Assembly (NCBI GenBank): GCA_004297235.1
Contig: SCUR01000085.1
Location: 1-21,067 of the forward strand
DNA length: 21,067 bases
Reading direction: 5' to 3'
From: Candidatus Manganitrophaceae bacterium
GTDB lineage: Bacteria > Nitrospirota > Nitrospiria > SBBL01 > Manganitrophaceae
Positions 1 through 7,567 of the stretch are shown here, piece by piece; the stretch's first letter is position 1; each line of letters opens with the position of its first letter. The notes below the pieces were generated by a model. The model made no database searches, was not told the origin of the DNA, and saw only the letters and a list, made by a program, of their open reading frames with translations. A program made the translations under genes and the position numbers.

Positions 1-587
1 GCCATCCGGCGCAGGAACTCCCGCTCCGTCTGGCTGTTATGAAAGAGCGCCTCGGACTGCATCGCCAGCATCCAGATCAGCAACGCGGACGCTTCGGTCC
101 ATTTCCGCGGGGCCCTTCCGCCGAGTTGGAGGATGCCGACGACGCGGTTGTTGATCAGGATCGGAATGGAGATAACCGAATCGGTTTCCAGCAATGAGAA
201 GTAATGCTCCATCTCTTTTGAGGCGTTCTCCGAGATGAAAATCGGCTTGCAGTACTGAAAGGTCCATCGGGCGATGAGATTTCCCTTTTCCAGCAGATGA
301 GGGAAGCTCTTTCCGAATCCTCTTGAGGCCCTCAATTGAAGGGCGTTCTTGTGATCGTCCCAGAGATAGAACACCCCCCAATCATAGGGGACGATCTCGG
401 CCGCCAGATCCAGGAGCGTGGTCAAGGAGAGCTCCATGTCGGCATGGCTGCCGGTAATCCGCGCTACCCGAAGGAGGACGTTCATCGCATGATAATGCTG
501 CTGCGCCATCTCCTTGGTGAATTCGGGCGGCTTTTTAATAAAATATTCGTCCGCCTGTGGAGGCGGTTTTCTCGATATCGTTTTCAT
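1..587 (-). CDS. GAF-domain protein, partial (C-terminus beyond left edge)
   Basis: An open frame runs from ATG at 587 down to the left edge without a stop, giving 195 residues. Residues about 45-185 read as a GAF sensory domain: an amphipathic helix, then VPYDWGVFYLWDD, the central FQYCKPIFISE stretch, and the typical closing strands SVISIPILINNRVVGILQLGG, followed by a helix. GAF domains bind small ligands or serve as dimerisation modules in signalling proteins; this one has no signal peptide and should be cytoplasmic. The helix after the GAF (ending SQTEREFLRRM) would suit a linker to a kinase, GGDEF or other output domain, which lies outside the window. A stop (TGA, 630-632) lies in the same frame upstream, so the start must be below it; a GAGG about 13 bases upstream is a weak ribosome site. 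It lies 42 bases after a small membrane-protein ORF on the same strand. The GAF call is by pattern; ligand and output are unknown. Confidence 0.75.
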   Translation of the reverse strand, partial: MKTISRKPPPQADEYFIKKPPEFTKEMAQQHYHAMNVLLRVARITGSHADMELSLTTLLDLAAEIVPYDWGVFYLWDDHKNALQLRASRGFGKSFPHLLEKGNLIARWTFQYCKPIFISENASKEMEHYFSLLETDSVISIPILINNRVVGILQLGGRAPRKWTEASALLIWMLAMQSEALFHNSQTEREFLRRM

Positions 588-629
588 GGGTCGTTGTGAG
601 GGTCCTCGGATCAGGAGGAGAGGCCGGTC

Positions 630-821
630 TCAGCCCGCTCCCCCCTTCTTAGCCACTTCGGCCGCGATGAGGAGGTACGTTCCGGCAAGGAGGAAGAAGA
701 GCGTTTCCGAAAGGCCCCATATCGGTCTATAGAATAAGATGCCGCCCAAAGGGAGCACGATCATCGATGGGATGGATAGCTTCTTAAACAAGGCTTCCCC
801 TGATAACATGGAAAAGGACAT
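630..821 (-). CDS. Small two-helix membrane protein, hypothetical
   Basis: The 63-residue product has two hydrophobic stretches, about residues 18-32 (PSMIVLPLGGILFY) and 38-57 (LSETLFFLLAGTYLLIAAEV), and ends in a short basic tail (KKGGAG). It therefore looks like a small inner-membrane hairpin protein. I chose ATG at 821 because GGAAGG sits about 5 bases upstream; an upstream in-frame TTG at 836 is possible but lacks this spacing. Its ATG shares one base with the TGA of the preceding small ORF (TGATG), a typical translational-coupling arrangement, and the GAF gene follows 42 bases downstream, so the three may form one transcript. I do not recognise a family and assign no function. Confidence 0.5.
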   Translation of the reverse strand: MSFSMLSGEALFKKLSIPSMIVLPLGGILFYRPIWGLSETLFFLLAGTYLLIAAEVAKKGGAG

Positions 822-988
822 CAGCGTCCTTCCCAAATCGAATTGAAATAATCCGGAGAGAATGGGTTTTCTGATCCGCCGCCTCGTCCGAGATCATCGG
901 AATACTCCGCTTTTTCTCCTGCATCTCGACGAAGGCGGTTGAAGGAACGGTCTTCCCGGTCTGCGGCAGAGAGATCATCTTCGTTCAT
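821..988 (-). CDS. Small hypothetical protein, possibly coupled to downstream membrane ORF
   Basis: A 55-residue, charged, soluble product starts MNEDDLSAADRED and ends PDYFNSIWEGR. GGGGGAAG lies about 5 bases before the ATG at 988, a good ribosome site, and the stop overlaps the start of the next ORF (TGATG). Against it, codon third positions are mixed, and another frame across the same bases (ATG at 978, running to 784, MISLPQTGKTVPS) has at least as coding-like codon use. One of the two may be the real gene, or an old frameshift may join them. No family recognised. Confidence 0.3.
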   Translation of the reverse strand: MNEDDLSAADREDRSFNRLRRDAGEKAEYSDDLGRGGGSENPFSPDYFNSIWEGR

Positions 989-1056
989 TTTTCTTCCCCC
1001 AAGTCGTGTTGAAAGCGCGGCCGATCTGCTGCGGATGTTTTTCGACTCCAAGGCAG

Positions 1057-1094
1057 AGAGGAAAGAGAGGATTGCTCCTCTCTTTCCTCTTTTT
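1057..1094. terminator. Perfect 15-bp hairpin with T4 tail on the plus side
   Basis: AGAGGAAAGAGAGGA (1057-1071) is the exact reverse complement of 1076-1090, with a TTGC loop, and TTTT follows on the plus strand. It lies between the stop of the secreted-protein gene (1106) and the small ORFs downstream on the minus strand. Read on the minus strand the T-tail is missing (CTGCCTTGG follows), so as a terminator for that gene it is imperfect; it could instead protect the 3' end of the message or stop antisense transcription. The stem is directly visible; the function is inferred. Confidence 0.5.
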
Positions 1095-1105
1095 ACCAGA
1101 AGGTC

Positions 1106-1495
1106 TTAACCTGCTTTCGAGATGGATGTCGCGACTTTTTCACCACCGCGTTCGACCATTGTGATATCGACTTTGTCACCCTTCTGGATTTTATCGAGCT
1201 GTGTTTTCTGACTTGGATCAAGCTTCAAGGTTTCTTCTTTGCCATCCTGGTTCTTGATATGGACGGTGCCCTGATCCTTGTTGATCTGCGTGACTTCGAC
1301 ACCGCTCAGCTTCTGTCCCTGAGCCATGCCGCCGGCGCCTTGATCGCCCGATGCACCTGGAGAAGTGCTCCCGGCGCCCTTATCGCTCGGAGCCCCCGCT
1401 CCCTGGTCTTGTGGACCCGCTGCATAAATCGATGAGAGTGAAGCCGCTCCGATAAGAGCGATGGAGAGCATGCCTGCCATGAGTAATCTTTTCAT
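1106..1495 (-). CDS. Small secreted Gly/Gln-rich protein with C-terminal beta domain, hypothetical
   Basis: The 129-residue product begins MKRLLMAGMLSIALIGAASL with cleavage likely after SIYAA, so it is exported by Sec. A low-complexity linker follows (about residues 26-60, repeats of DQGAG, SDKGAG and GDQGAG). The C-terminal about 65 residues (LSGVEVTQINKDQGTVHIKN, then EETLKLDPSQKTQLDKIQKG and a closing strand VDITMVERGGEKVATSI) look like a small beta-barrel of the kind seen in periplasmic OB-like or metal-chaperone-like domains; this is only a resemblance and no metal ligands (Met, His, Cys) stand out. The start is firm: AGGGAGGTGA lies 5 bases upstream of ATG 1495. Earlier in-frame starts add a poor, uncharacteristic N-terminus. 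The gene stands alone, ends before a 15-bp hairpin, and has a good sigma-54 box about 220 bases upstream. Confidence 0.8.
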   Translation of the reverse strand: MKRLLMAGMLSIALIGAASLSSIYAAGPQDQGAGAPSDKGAGSTSPGASGDQGAGGMAQGQKLSGVEVTQINKDQGTVHIKNQDGKEETLKLDPSQKTQLDKIQKGDKVDITMVERGGEKVATSISKAG

Positions 1496-1715
1496 CTGTA
1501 TCACCTCCCTTCGTTTTTGATGTGGGGTATGTCTCTTTTTTTCATGCGTTGCCTCCGAATGAAGATCGGGAGACGTTTCCCCTCCGGAATCGATTCCATC
1601 CTGTTGATCTCTGCGAATGAAATCCTTCCCCGATCGGGGTTCTGTTGCCCCGCATCTCGCGTTCGCGTTATGGGAACAAGACACTCGCCGTCAGACAAGC
1701 GTCGCCGTGTGTAGG

Positions 1716-1731
1716 AGCAAATTAAATGCCA
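1716..1731 (-). promoter_or_regulatory. Candidate sigma-54 (-24/-12) promoter for the secreted-protein gene
   Basis: Read on the minus strand the bases are TGGCATTTAATTTGCT. The invariant GG (1730-1729) and GC (1718-1717) are exactly ten bases apart, and the TTGCT block is complete; the consensus is TGGCACG-N4-TTGCW. It shares TTTGCTC with the two plus-strand boxes in this window. Transcription would start near 1705, leaving a leader of about 210 bases, which is long. Match seen directly; activity inferred. Confidence 0.55.
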
Positions 1732-2032
1732 GAGAGAAAATGGTGATTGAGTTGCAGCAACGCTGTCCCGGCCTCCTTTAAAAGGGCGACGTCCGATGGG
1801 AGGAGCGAAAAAGCTTGCAGATTTCCTGCAAAAACTCTTTCTCCGGAAAGAACTTGATTCGCAAAATTTTTTTAGAGTAGAATGGATTTAGATTTTTTTT
1901 CCGAGGGAAGGGGGAACCTCGTCCAGCTTGATGAAGCCCTGATAAACGGGCGAAAATCGGGCCTCCCGATTCCATCCTCGAAGGAAGGCCGTCCTCGCGG
2001 CCCGGGCGAATTGCAGGTTGGAATCCAAGAAG

Positions 2033-2048
2033 AGGCCGGATGATTGCA
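2033..2048 (+). promoter_or_regulatory. Weaker candidate sigma-54 promoter for the two-component pair
   Basis: AGGCCGGATGATTGCA carries GG (2034-2035) and GC (2046-2047) at the correct ten-base interval and a full TTGCA block, but the bases after GGC deviate from consensus. A start would fall near 2059, inside the AT palindrome at 2053-2068, about 265 bases before the kinase ATG. This could be chance. Confidence 0.25.
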
Positions 2049-2052
2049 TTCT

Positions 2053-2068
2053 CTCTATATATATAGAG
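2053..2068. repeat. Perfect 16-base AT palindrome
   Basis: CTCTATATATATAGAG equals its own reverse complement and stands out in a GC-rich setting. It could be an operator for a dimeric regulator or simply an easily melted promoter segment. No match to a named operator is claimed. Confidence 0.4.
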
Positions 2069-2132
2069 GAGACTCCCGCGGGGGCGGCGAGGGCGTCCCC
2101 TCCGAGATCGGGGCCGGAGGTTGCCGAGAGAG

Positions 2133-2288
2133 ATGCCTGAATGGAATGATCTCCGGCCGATCCGGCGCCGACTTGATTCCGCCTTTCCTACGGAAGTAGA
2201 AGAAGGGCCTGTGGCGGACCTTCGGAGCCGCGTCCTCCTCTCCCTCGACGAAAGGGGGCTTGGGTGTGATCGGAACGCTACAGGCTGA
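2133..2288 (+). CDS. Short hypothetical ORF upstream of the kinase
   Basis: ATG at 2133 opens a 51-residue frame (begins MPEWNDLRPIRRRLDSAF) that stops 36 bases before the kinase start. Codon use is compatible with real coding (many C/G third positions), and a purine-rich GAGAGAG lies just before the ATG, but spacing to a true Shine-Dalgarno is poor. The product is charged, soluble and of no recognised family. It may be a leader peptide or non-coding. Confidence 0.22.
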   Translation: MPEWNDLRPIRRRLDSAFPTEVEEGPVADLRSRVLLSLDERGLGCDRNATG

Positions 2289-2324
2289 GGCCGAAGCGGT
2301 GCTGCGATCCAAGGAAAGACGAGA

Positions 2325-3971
2325 ATGATCGATATCCCTTCGACGAAAGTCAACGAGAAAATTTTGCTGGTGGATGACGAGGAGGCCCTCCTCGAAACGC
2401 TTCGCAGCATCCTGGAGCTGGACGGCTATCAGGTGGTGACCGTCTCCAGCGGCGAAGAAGCGATCCAGACGATGGAGCGGAGCTCTTTCGACCTCATCTT
2501 GACCGATTTGAAGATGAAGGGGATCAGCGGTCTGGACGTCCTGGCCCACGCGGAGAAGCTTTGGCCGAGGCCGGTGACCATCCTTCTCACCGGTTATGCC
2601 TCGCTGGAATCTGCCGTCGAGGCGCTCAACCGGGGCGCCTATGCCTATCTCGTCAAACCGTTCGGCATCGAGGGGCTCAAGACGTCGATCCGGCAAGGGC
2701 TGGAAAAGCGGCGGCTCTCCGAGGTCGAAGTCCTTTATCAAATTGCCCGCACGTTCATCTCCACCCTTCAATTCGATTCCATCCTCCGTGAAGTCCTCCG
2801 CGAAGCCTCCCGGCTGACCGGTTTTCCAAGAAGTCTTTTTCTCCTCTACAAAGGAAGAGAGATGCGCCAGGTCGGGGAGACGGGAGACGACGCCGGCTGG
2901 GTCGATGCGGTGACCTCCCTTCTGAAAGAGGACACGGAGTTTTTAACACAGCTGGAAAAAGGGGAGATTGTCCTGATTCCGAACTCCGAGCGTGAAGCGC
3001 CGCAGGCCCATCCCATCTTGAGCCGCCTGGGGATCAAGACCCTCTTGGCCGTTCCGGTCATCTATCAAGGGCAGTTGGGCGGAGTGCTTTACCTCGACAG
3101 CCAGGCGGCGACGCCGGCTTTCACGAAAAGGGATTTCCGGCTGGTGGTCGGTTTGGCCGACCTGGCGGCGCTGGCGATTCAAAACGCCAGCCTCTTCGAC
3201 GAGCTGAAGCGAATGAACCGAAACCTCCGGAAAACGAAATTGGCCTTGGAAGAGGCGAACCGGGAGTTGAAGAGTCTCGATCAAATGAAGACGAACCTGC
3301 TGTCGAACGTATCGCATGAGCTCAAGACGCCGATGGTCGCCGTCAAGGGATATACGAGCCTGGTGTTGAAAGGAAAGGCCGGCCCGGTGGCCGACCTTCA
3401 GAAGGAATATCTTGAGATCGCCCTCCGGAATATTCATAAACAGCTCGATTTGATCGACGACCTGCTCGACTTCTCGAAGCTGGAGACGAGCGAGCAAGCC
3501 CTCTCGCTGGAGCGGGTCGATCTGATCGACATGTTGAACGAGAGCCTGCAGCTGATCCGGCCCAAAGCGGAAGAGCGGAAAATCAAGGTCGTCTCTCCGG
3601 CCGAGGCGGGGCCTTCCTGGGTCTTCGCCCATCGTAAGAAAATGGGCCAGGTCTTCGACAATCTTTTTTCGAACGCCGTCAAGTTTACCCCCGAAGGGGG
3701 AAAGATTGCGATCCGATTGAAGGATCAGAAGAACGGGCGGATTCTCATTGCGGTTTCCGATACGGGGATTGGAATCCCGGAGCAGAAGCAGGAGAAGATT
3801 TTTGATCGGTTTTATCAGGTAGAGTCGTCCGAGTCGCGCCGCTACGGCGGGTTCGGTCTGGGCTTGGCCATCGCGCAAGACATCGTAAAATGGCACGGGA
3901 GCAAGATCCGGGTGACGAGCCGGCCGGGTCGCGGCGCGGAATTTAGTTTTTCTCTGGCGAAGCACGAATGA
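2325..3971 (+). CDS. Hybrid sensor: REC-GAF-HisKA-HATPase histidine kinase
   Basis: The 548-residue soluble protein starts at ATG 2325 with AAGGAAAG about 6 bases upstream. Residues 12-125 are a receiver domain with the acidic pair D17/D18, phospho-acceptor D61 (LILTDLKMKG), T89 and K111 (LVKPF). Residues about 135-285 are a GAF domain, then a coiled linker (about 286-322). HisKA follows with H331 in SNVSHELKTPM. The ATPase domain has the N-box (QVFDNLFSNAVKF, 442-454), G1 (DTGIGIP, 479-485), F-box (KIFDRFYQ) and G2 (GFGLGLAI, 509-516). There are no membrane segments, so it senses a cytoplasmic signal or receives phosphate from another kinase through its N-terminal receiver. All catalytic residues are present. 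The NtrC-type regulator 75 bases downstream is its likely partner (inference from adjacency). Confidence 0.93.
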   Translation: MIDIPSTKVNEKILLVDDEEALLETLRSILELDGYQVVTVSSGEEAIQTMERSSFDLILTDLKMKGISGLDVLAHAEKLWPRPVTILLTGYASLESAVEALNRGAYAYLVKPFGIEGLKTSIRQGLEKRRLSEVEVLYQIARTFISTLQFDSILREVLREASRLTGFPRSLFLLYKGREMRQVGETGDDAGWVDAVTSLLKEDTEFLTQLEKGEIVLIPNSEREAPQAHPILSRLGIKTLLAVPVIYQGQLGGVLYLDSQAATPAFTKRDFRLVVGLADLAALAIQNASLFDELKRMNRNLRKTKLALEEANRELKSLDQMKTNLLSNVSHELKTPMVAVKGYTSLVLKGKAGPVADLQKEYLEIALRNIHKQLDLIDDLLDFSKLETSEQALSLERVDLIDMLNESLQLIRPKAEERKIKVVSPAEAGPSWVFAHRKKMGQVFDNLFSNAVKFTPEGGKIAIRLKDQKNGRILIAVSDTGIGIPEQKQEKIFDRFYQVESSESRRYGGFGLGLAIAQDIVKWHGSKIRVTSRPGRGAEFSFSLAKHE

Positions 3972-4046
3972 GCCCGCGGGCGCCTGCACCGGGATCGGTT
4001 CGTTTTACCCATGTATTCGGTTCAGAGCCAGCATGAAGGAGAAGCC

Positions 4047-5435
4047 ATGAACACCGAAGTCGGTTCAAAGGAAAAACATATCTTGGTGGTCGATGATGAA
4101 GAGTCGGTCCGGCGCTATCTGGCCACCCTGCTGACCTCGGAGGGATATGAGGTCTCGTGTGTGGAAGGGGGGATGGAGGCGATCAACCTGATCAAGCAGC
4201 AGGTTTCCCCCTCCGCGGTGATCCTCGATGTGATGATGCCTCAGGTCGACGGGCTGGAGACCCTCCGAAGAATTCGCGAAATCGACGAGACCTTGCCGAT
4301 CATCATGCTCTCGGCCGTCGGGCAGACGGCGACCATCGTCAAAGCGATGAAGATGGGGGCGTCCGATTATCTGACCAAGCCGTTCGAGGACGACGAGCTC
4401 GGGATCACCCTCGAAAAGGTCTTCGAGAAGATGACGTTGGTCCGCGAGGTGGAGGATCTGCGGGATCAGCTGAATAAGACGAGCGACTTTATCAGCATTA
4501 ATGATGAGATGATCCGGATCAAGGAGATCATCCGGAAGATCGCCGGGACCGATGCGACCGTTCTGGTGCTCGGGGAGAGCGGCGTCGGAAAAGAATTGAT
4601 CGCGCGCGCGATTCACGATCAATCCCTCCGGAGGGACAAGGTCATGGTCCGGGTGAACTGCGCCGCGCTGCCGTCGGAGCTGCTCGAAAGCGAGCTGTTC
4701 GGGTTTGAGCGGGGGGCGTTCACCGGCGCCATTCGGGGCAAAATGGGGAAATTCGAGCTGGCCAACGGCGGAACGATGTTCCTCGACGAAATCGCGGAGA
4801 TGAGCCCGGGGCTTCAGGCGAAGCTGCTCCATGTGCTCCAGGACGGAGAGTTCTCGAAGCTCGGAGGCAAAAAAGATTTAAAGGTCGACGTGCGGATTGT
4901 GGCCGCCACCAACCAGAATCTGGAGAAGGCGATTAAAGAGGGACGTTTCCGGGAAGATCTCTACTACCGGCTCAATGTGGTGAAGATCGTGGTTCCGCCG
5001 CTGCGGGAGCGAAAAGAAGATATTCCGCTCCTCTGCCAGCACTTCTTCAAGAAGTTTCGGGCGCAGTACGACAGCGATATGGAGAAGATTCCCGAGACGA
5101 TCATTGAAGCCTTCATGAGCTATGCCTGGCCCGGGAATATCCGCGAGTTGGAGAACATGATGCGCCGGTTGGTCGTCCTGAAAGATGAGAAGTACGTGCT
5201 CAAAGAGATGACCCTTCCGAGCGAATTGAAGCCCGAGCCGGAAAAAACGGCGGCCGCTTCCGAGCCGCTTTCCCTGAAAGAGATCAGCAAGCGGAAGACG
5301 GTCGAGGTGGAGCGGGACGCCATCTTCAACGCCTTGGTCGAAAACAACTGGAACAAGAAGCGCGCGGCGGAGACGTTGAACATCAGTTACCGCGCCTTGC
5401 AATACAAGATCAAGGAATATGGGATCGACCGGTAA
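4047..5435 (+). CDS. NtrC-family sigma-54 response regulator
   Basis: The 462-residue protein has three domains. The receiver (about 10-125) has D16/D17, D61 (AVILDVMMP), S89 and K111 (LTKPF), so it should be phosphorylated. The AAA+ domain (about 150-385) has Walker A GESGVGKE (176-183), GAFTGA (223-228), Walker B in GGTMFLDE (241-248) and the sensor region RIVAATN. The C-terminal Fis-type helix-turn-helix (about 420-462) includes NNWNKKRAAETLNISYRALQ. GAFTGA contacts sigma-54, so it is a bacterial enhancer-binding protein that remodels the closed promoter complex. I chose ATG 4047 because AAGGAGAAG lies just upstream; an in-frame ATG at 4011 adds 12 non-conserved residues. It follows the histidine kinase, its likely donor. 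Targets are not shown by the sequence, but two strong sigma-54 promoters lie downstream in the exopolysaccharide locus. Confidence 0.95.
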   Translation: MNTEVGSKEKHILVVDDEESVRRYLATLLTSEGYEVSCVEGGMEAINLIKQQVSPSAVILDVMMPQVDGLETLRRIREIDETLPIIMLSAVGQTATIVKAMKMGASDYLTKPFEDDELGITLEKVFEKMTLVREVEDLRDQLNKTSDFISINDEMIRIKEIIRKIAGTDATVLVLGESGVGKELIARAIHDQSLRRDKVMVRVNCAALPSELLESELFGFERGAFTGAIRGKMGKFELANGGTMFLDEIAEMSPGLQAKLLHVLQDGEFSKLGGKKDLKVDVRIVAATNQNLEKAIKEGRFREDLYYRLNVVKIVVPPLRERKEDIPLLCQHFFKKFRAQYDSDMEKIPETIIEAFMSYAWPGNIRELENMMRRLVVLKDEKYVLKEMTLPSELKPEPEKTAAASEPLSLKEISKRKTVEVERDAIFNALVENNWNKKRAAETLNISYRALQYKIKEYGIDR

Positions 5436-5450
5436 GCCATTTCGGATGGC
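5436..5450. other. Short hairpin between convergent genes
   Basis: GCCAT-TTCGG-ATGGC directly follows the TAA of the response regulator, inside the 29-base gap to the end of the receptor gene on the other strand. The 5-bp stem lacks a T-run, so it is at best a weak terminator. Confidence 0.25.
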
Positions 5451-5464
5451 GGAGCATGAGGCGC

Positions 5465-7528
5465 CTAAAATCGATACAACGCCTCGACCATCACATGCCT
5501 TCCTTCCCGGGGGAGGTCCCCCGGAACCGTCGGAGGAAGCGGATCGGCGTACTCCTTATCCAGGAGGTTATGGACCGATCCCCGGAGCTCCAGCCCCTTG
5601 TTGAACTCCCTGGCGATCACCGTCAGATCGAGCAGCGCATAGCCCGGCGCGTCCTTTCGCGGGTCCCCCGGCGCCCGGGGCTTCTTCCCGCTCATGAAGA
5701 GATTGGCGTTGACATTCAGATGTTTGAACAGGGAGAGGTCGACTCCGACATTTCCCTTGTGGGCGGCGATGTCCGCGAGCCTCTGATCGGTGACCGTATT
5801 CTCCGCCTTCTGATAGGTGTAGTTGCCGTAGACCTCCGTCCCCAGGCGGAATATCTGCTTGCGCATCTCAACCTCGATCCCGTGGACGGCGGTCCCCCCC
5901 CGGTTGAAATTCTTGCTCGCCCCCGAAGGCTGCACCACAGGCACCACCTCATTGTCGATGTCGGTTTGAAAATAGCTGATCCGGCCTTGAGCGCCCCCCT
6001 TCCAATAGCCGAGGCTCGCCTCGTAGGTCTGAATGAAATCGGGCTCAAGTTCGGGATTTGCGATAATGGTCGGATTATTGACGAGATATAGCTCGCCGAA
6101 GGAGGGCGAACTGAAGGCCCTTCCGTACATCAGTTTGACATCCCACGTCTGGGCGAATTGCACCACCGCGGCGGCGCGGGGATTGGTGGTGCCGCCGAAA
6201 TCGGAGTAGCGGTCGTGCCGGACGCCGAGGACCAGGTTCAGATAATTCGTCACGCGCCAGTCGTCCTGAAGATAGACCGCCCAGACATCCCGATTTTTTG
6301 AAAGGATCCAGTTCGCGAAATCGCTGATGTCCTGGACCGAGCCGAGCGGCGCGCCGGTGAGCGGATTCACGTTCGAGAGATGCTTCGGATCATAGAGCTG
6401 TCTCTGTTCAACCATCGCGCCGGCCGTCAACTGGTGGGTATCCGCCCATCGAAAATCGAGCTGCAATTCCACCCCCCGGTTTTGCTCCTTGTCGCTCAGG
6501 GCCGAGACCCACCCGTCGGCGTAGGGGCCGGTTCCTTCGGGAAGCAGCTCCAAATTCATATTCATGACGCTCCCCGTGACATATCCCTTGGCCGTCAATT
6601 TGACATTGTCCGTCAACCGGCGCTGGTAGGCCAGCTCTGAAAGATAATGCGAGAAGTCGAGTTCGGTCTCATCGTTGAGGGCATCGCTGAATCCGAGATA
6701 GGGGCCCCGCTCAACTCGGATCAATCGGGTGTTCAAAGAAAGATCTTTGTAGGCGACCTTGAAACCGGTATCGAGCGTATTGACAAAGTAGTCGGTCGTC
6801 CCCGACCGGCCGATCGCGTCTTGTTCCACCCTCAGCTTGGGGCCGTCGGTCGTCGCGTAGTCGATGAAGAAGGCGACGTCGAGGTCGCCGAACCGCTTGC
6901 CGGCCTGAACGTTGTACCGCCCGGTGTCGAAGGTGCCGCGGCCTCCGGAGACGATGACCCCGTCGATCTCCTCCCCCTGCTTCGTCACCACGTTGATGAC
7001 GCCGATGAAAGCGTTGGAGCCGTACAACGCGGAGCCGGGCCCCCGGATGATCTCGACCTGTTTGATGTTGTCGACCGACATGTGCAGAATCGGCCACCCC
7101 GGCCCCGTGGTGAAATTGTCGTTGGCGCGGATGCCGTCGATCAGAACCAATACCCTTGCGTTATGGGGGGTCTTCGTCCCTCTGATTTCGATCTCGGTCT
7201 TTCCAAAGTTGTTGACGGTGACTCCAAACCCCGGAACCTGTCGGAGGATATCGGCCAAATCCCTCGCCCCCATGTTCCGGATCTGCCGCTCCGTGATGAC
7301 CGTGGCGACGGCCGGCGCCTCCCGCACCGTCTGAAGGCGCTTGGTCGCCAGACTCAACTGCGCCTCCTGCTCGAAGAAGAGCATTTCCTCCTCGTCGATC
7401 CCGGCCTTTCCCCCTCCCCCTCCCGCAACCGGTAAGCCTTCTTCCGTTGATTGCATCTCCCCGGCGAAAAGAGGCGCCTCTCCCAGAAACACGCAGAGCA
7501 GAACCACAAGAATCGCTTTCCGTTTCAT
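5465..7528 (-). CDS. TonB-dependent outer-membrane receptor
   Basis: The 687-residue product has a signal peptide (MKRKAILVVLLCVFLGEAPLFAG), an acidic segment (EEEMLFFEQEAQLSLATKRL), then a plug domain of about residues 65-180. Plug hallmarks are ATVITERQIRNMGARDLAD, RQVPGFGV, EIEIRGTK, VLVLIDGI, QVEIIRGPGSALYGSNAF and INVVTKQG. The rest is a 22-strand-type barrel with repeated strands such as YLQDDWRVTNYLNLVLGVRH and LRGSVHNLLDKEYADP, ending in YRF; a terminal Phe is the usual BamA signal. Such proteins import siderophores, cobalamin, metals or sugars using TonB energy; the ligand cannot be read from sequence. GGAGGTGAAGG precedes the ATG at 7528. It lies 39 bases after a paralogous receptor pseudogene on the same strand and ends 29 bases from the convergent regulator. 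Confidence 0.95.
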   Translation of the reverse strand: MKRKAILVVLLCVFLGEAPLFAGEMQSTEEGLPVAGGGGGKAGIDEEEMLFFEQEAQLSLATKRLQTVREAPAVATVITERQIRNMGARDLADILRQVPGFGVTVNNFGKTEIEIRGTKTPHNARVLVLIDGIRANDNFTTGPGWPILHMSVDNIKQVEIIRGPGSALYGSNAFIGVINVVTKQGEEIDGVIVSGGRGTFDTGRYNVQAGKRFGDLDVAFFIDYATTDGPKLRVEQDAIGRSGTTDYFVNTLDTGFKVAYKDLSLNTRLIRVERGPYLGFSDALNDETELDFSHYLSELAYQRRLTDNVKLTAKGYVTGSVMNMNLELLPEGTGPYADGWVSALSDKEQNRGVELQLDFRWADTHQLTAGAMVEQRQLYDPKHLSNVNPLTGAPLGSVQDISDFANWILSKNRDVWAVYLQDDWRVTNYLNLVLGVRHDRYSDFGGTTNPRAAAVVQFAQTWDVKLMYGRAFSSPSFGELYLVNNPTIIANPELEPDFIQTYEASLGYWKGGAQGRISYFQTDIDNEVVPVVQPSGASKNFNRGGTAVHGIEVEMRKQIFRLGTEVYGNYTYQKAENTVTDQRLADIAAHKGNVGVDLSLFKHLNVNANLFMSGKKPRAPGDPRKDAPGYALLDLTVIAREFNKGLELRGSVHNLLDKEYADPLPPTVPGDLPREGRHVMVEALYRF

Positions 7529-7567
7529 CCTTCACCTCCTCCGATTTGTCGCATGAGATCGGACAGC

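Larger units (their letters stand above)
1496..2324. other. Intergenic region of 829 bases between divergent genes
   Basis: No convincing long gene. It holds a minus-strand sigma-54 box (1716-1731), a weaker plus-strand one (2033-2048), a 16-base AT palindrome (2053-2068) and small hairpins: GTTGCAGCAAC (1751-1761), TTGCAG/CTGCAA around a 5-base loop (1815-1831) and CTTTC-TCCG-GAAAG (1837-1850). T-runs lie at about 1866-1872 and 1892-1899. One short ORF (2133-2288) is listed separately. A long Ser/Arg-rich minus-strand frame across 1778-2410 is judged spurious. Confidence 0.7.

Noticed and set aside
784..978. Alternative minus-strand ORF MISLPQTGKTVPS over the small ORF at 821-988
   Set aside because: Codon use is plausible, but the other frame has the better ribosome site and the stop/start overlap with the membrane ORF; kept only as an alternative.
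1778..2410. 210-codon minus-strand frame across the intergenic region
   Set aside because: Ser/Arg-rich composition, no ribosome site, and partial overlap with the kinase gene.
2943..3989. 348-codon open frame on the minus strand
   Set aside because: It is antisense to the histidine kinase, whose catalytic boxes are all in frame.
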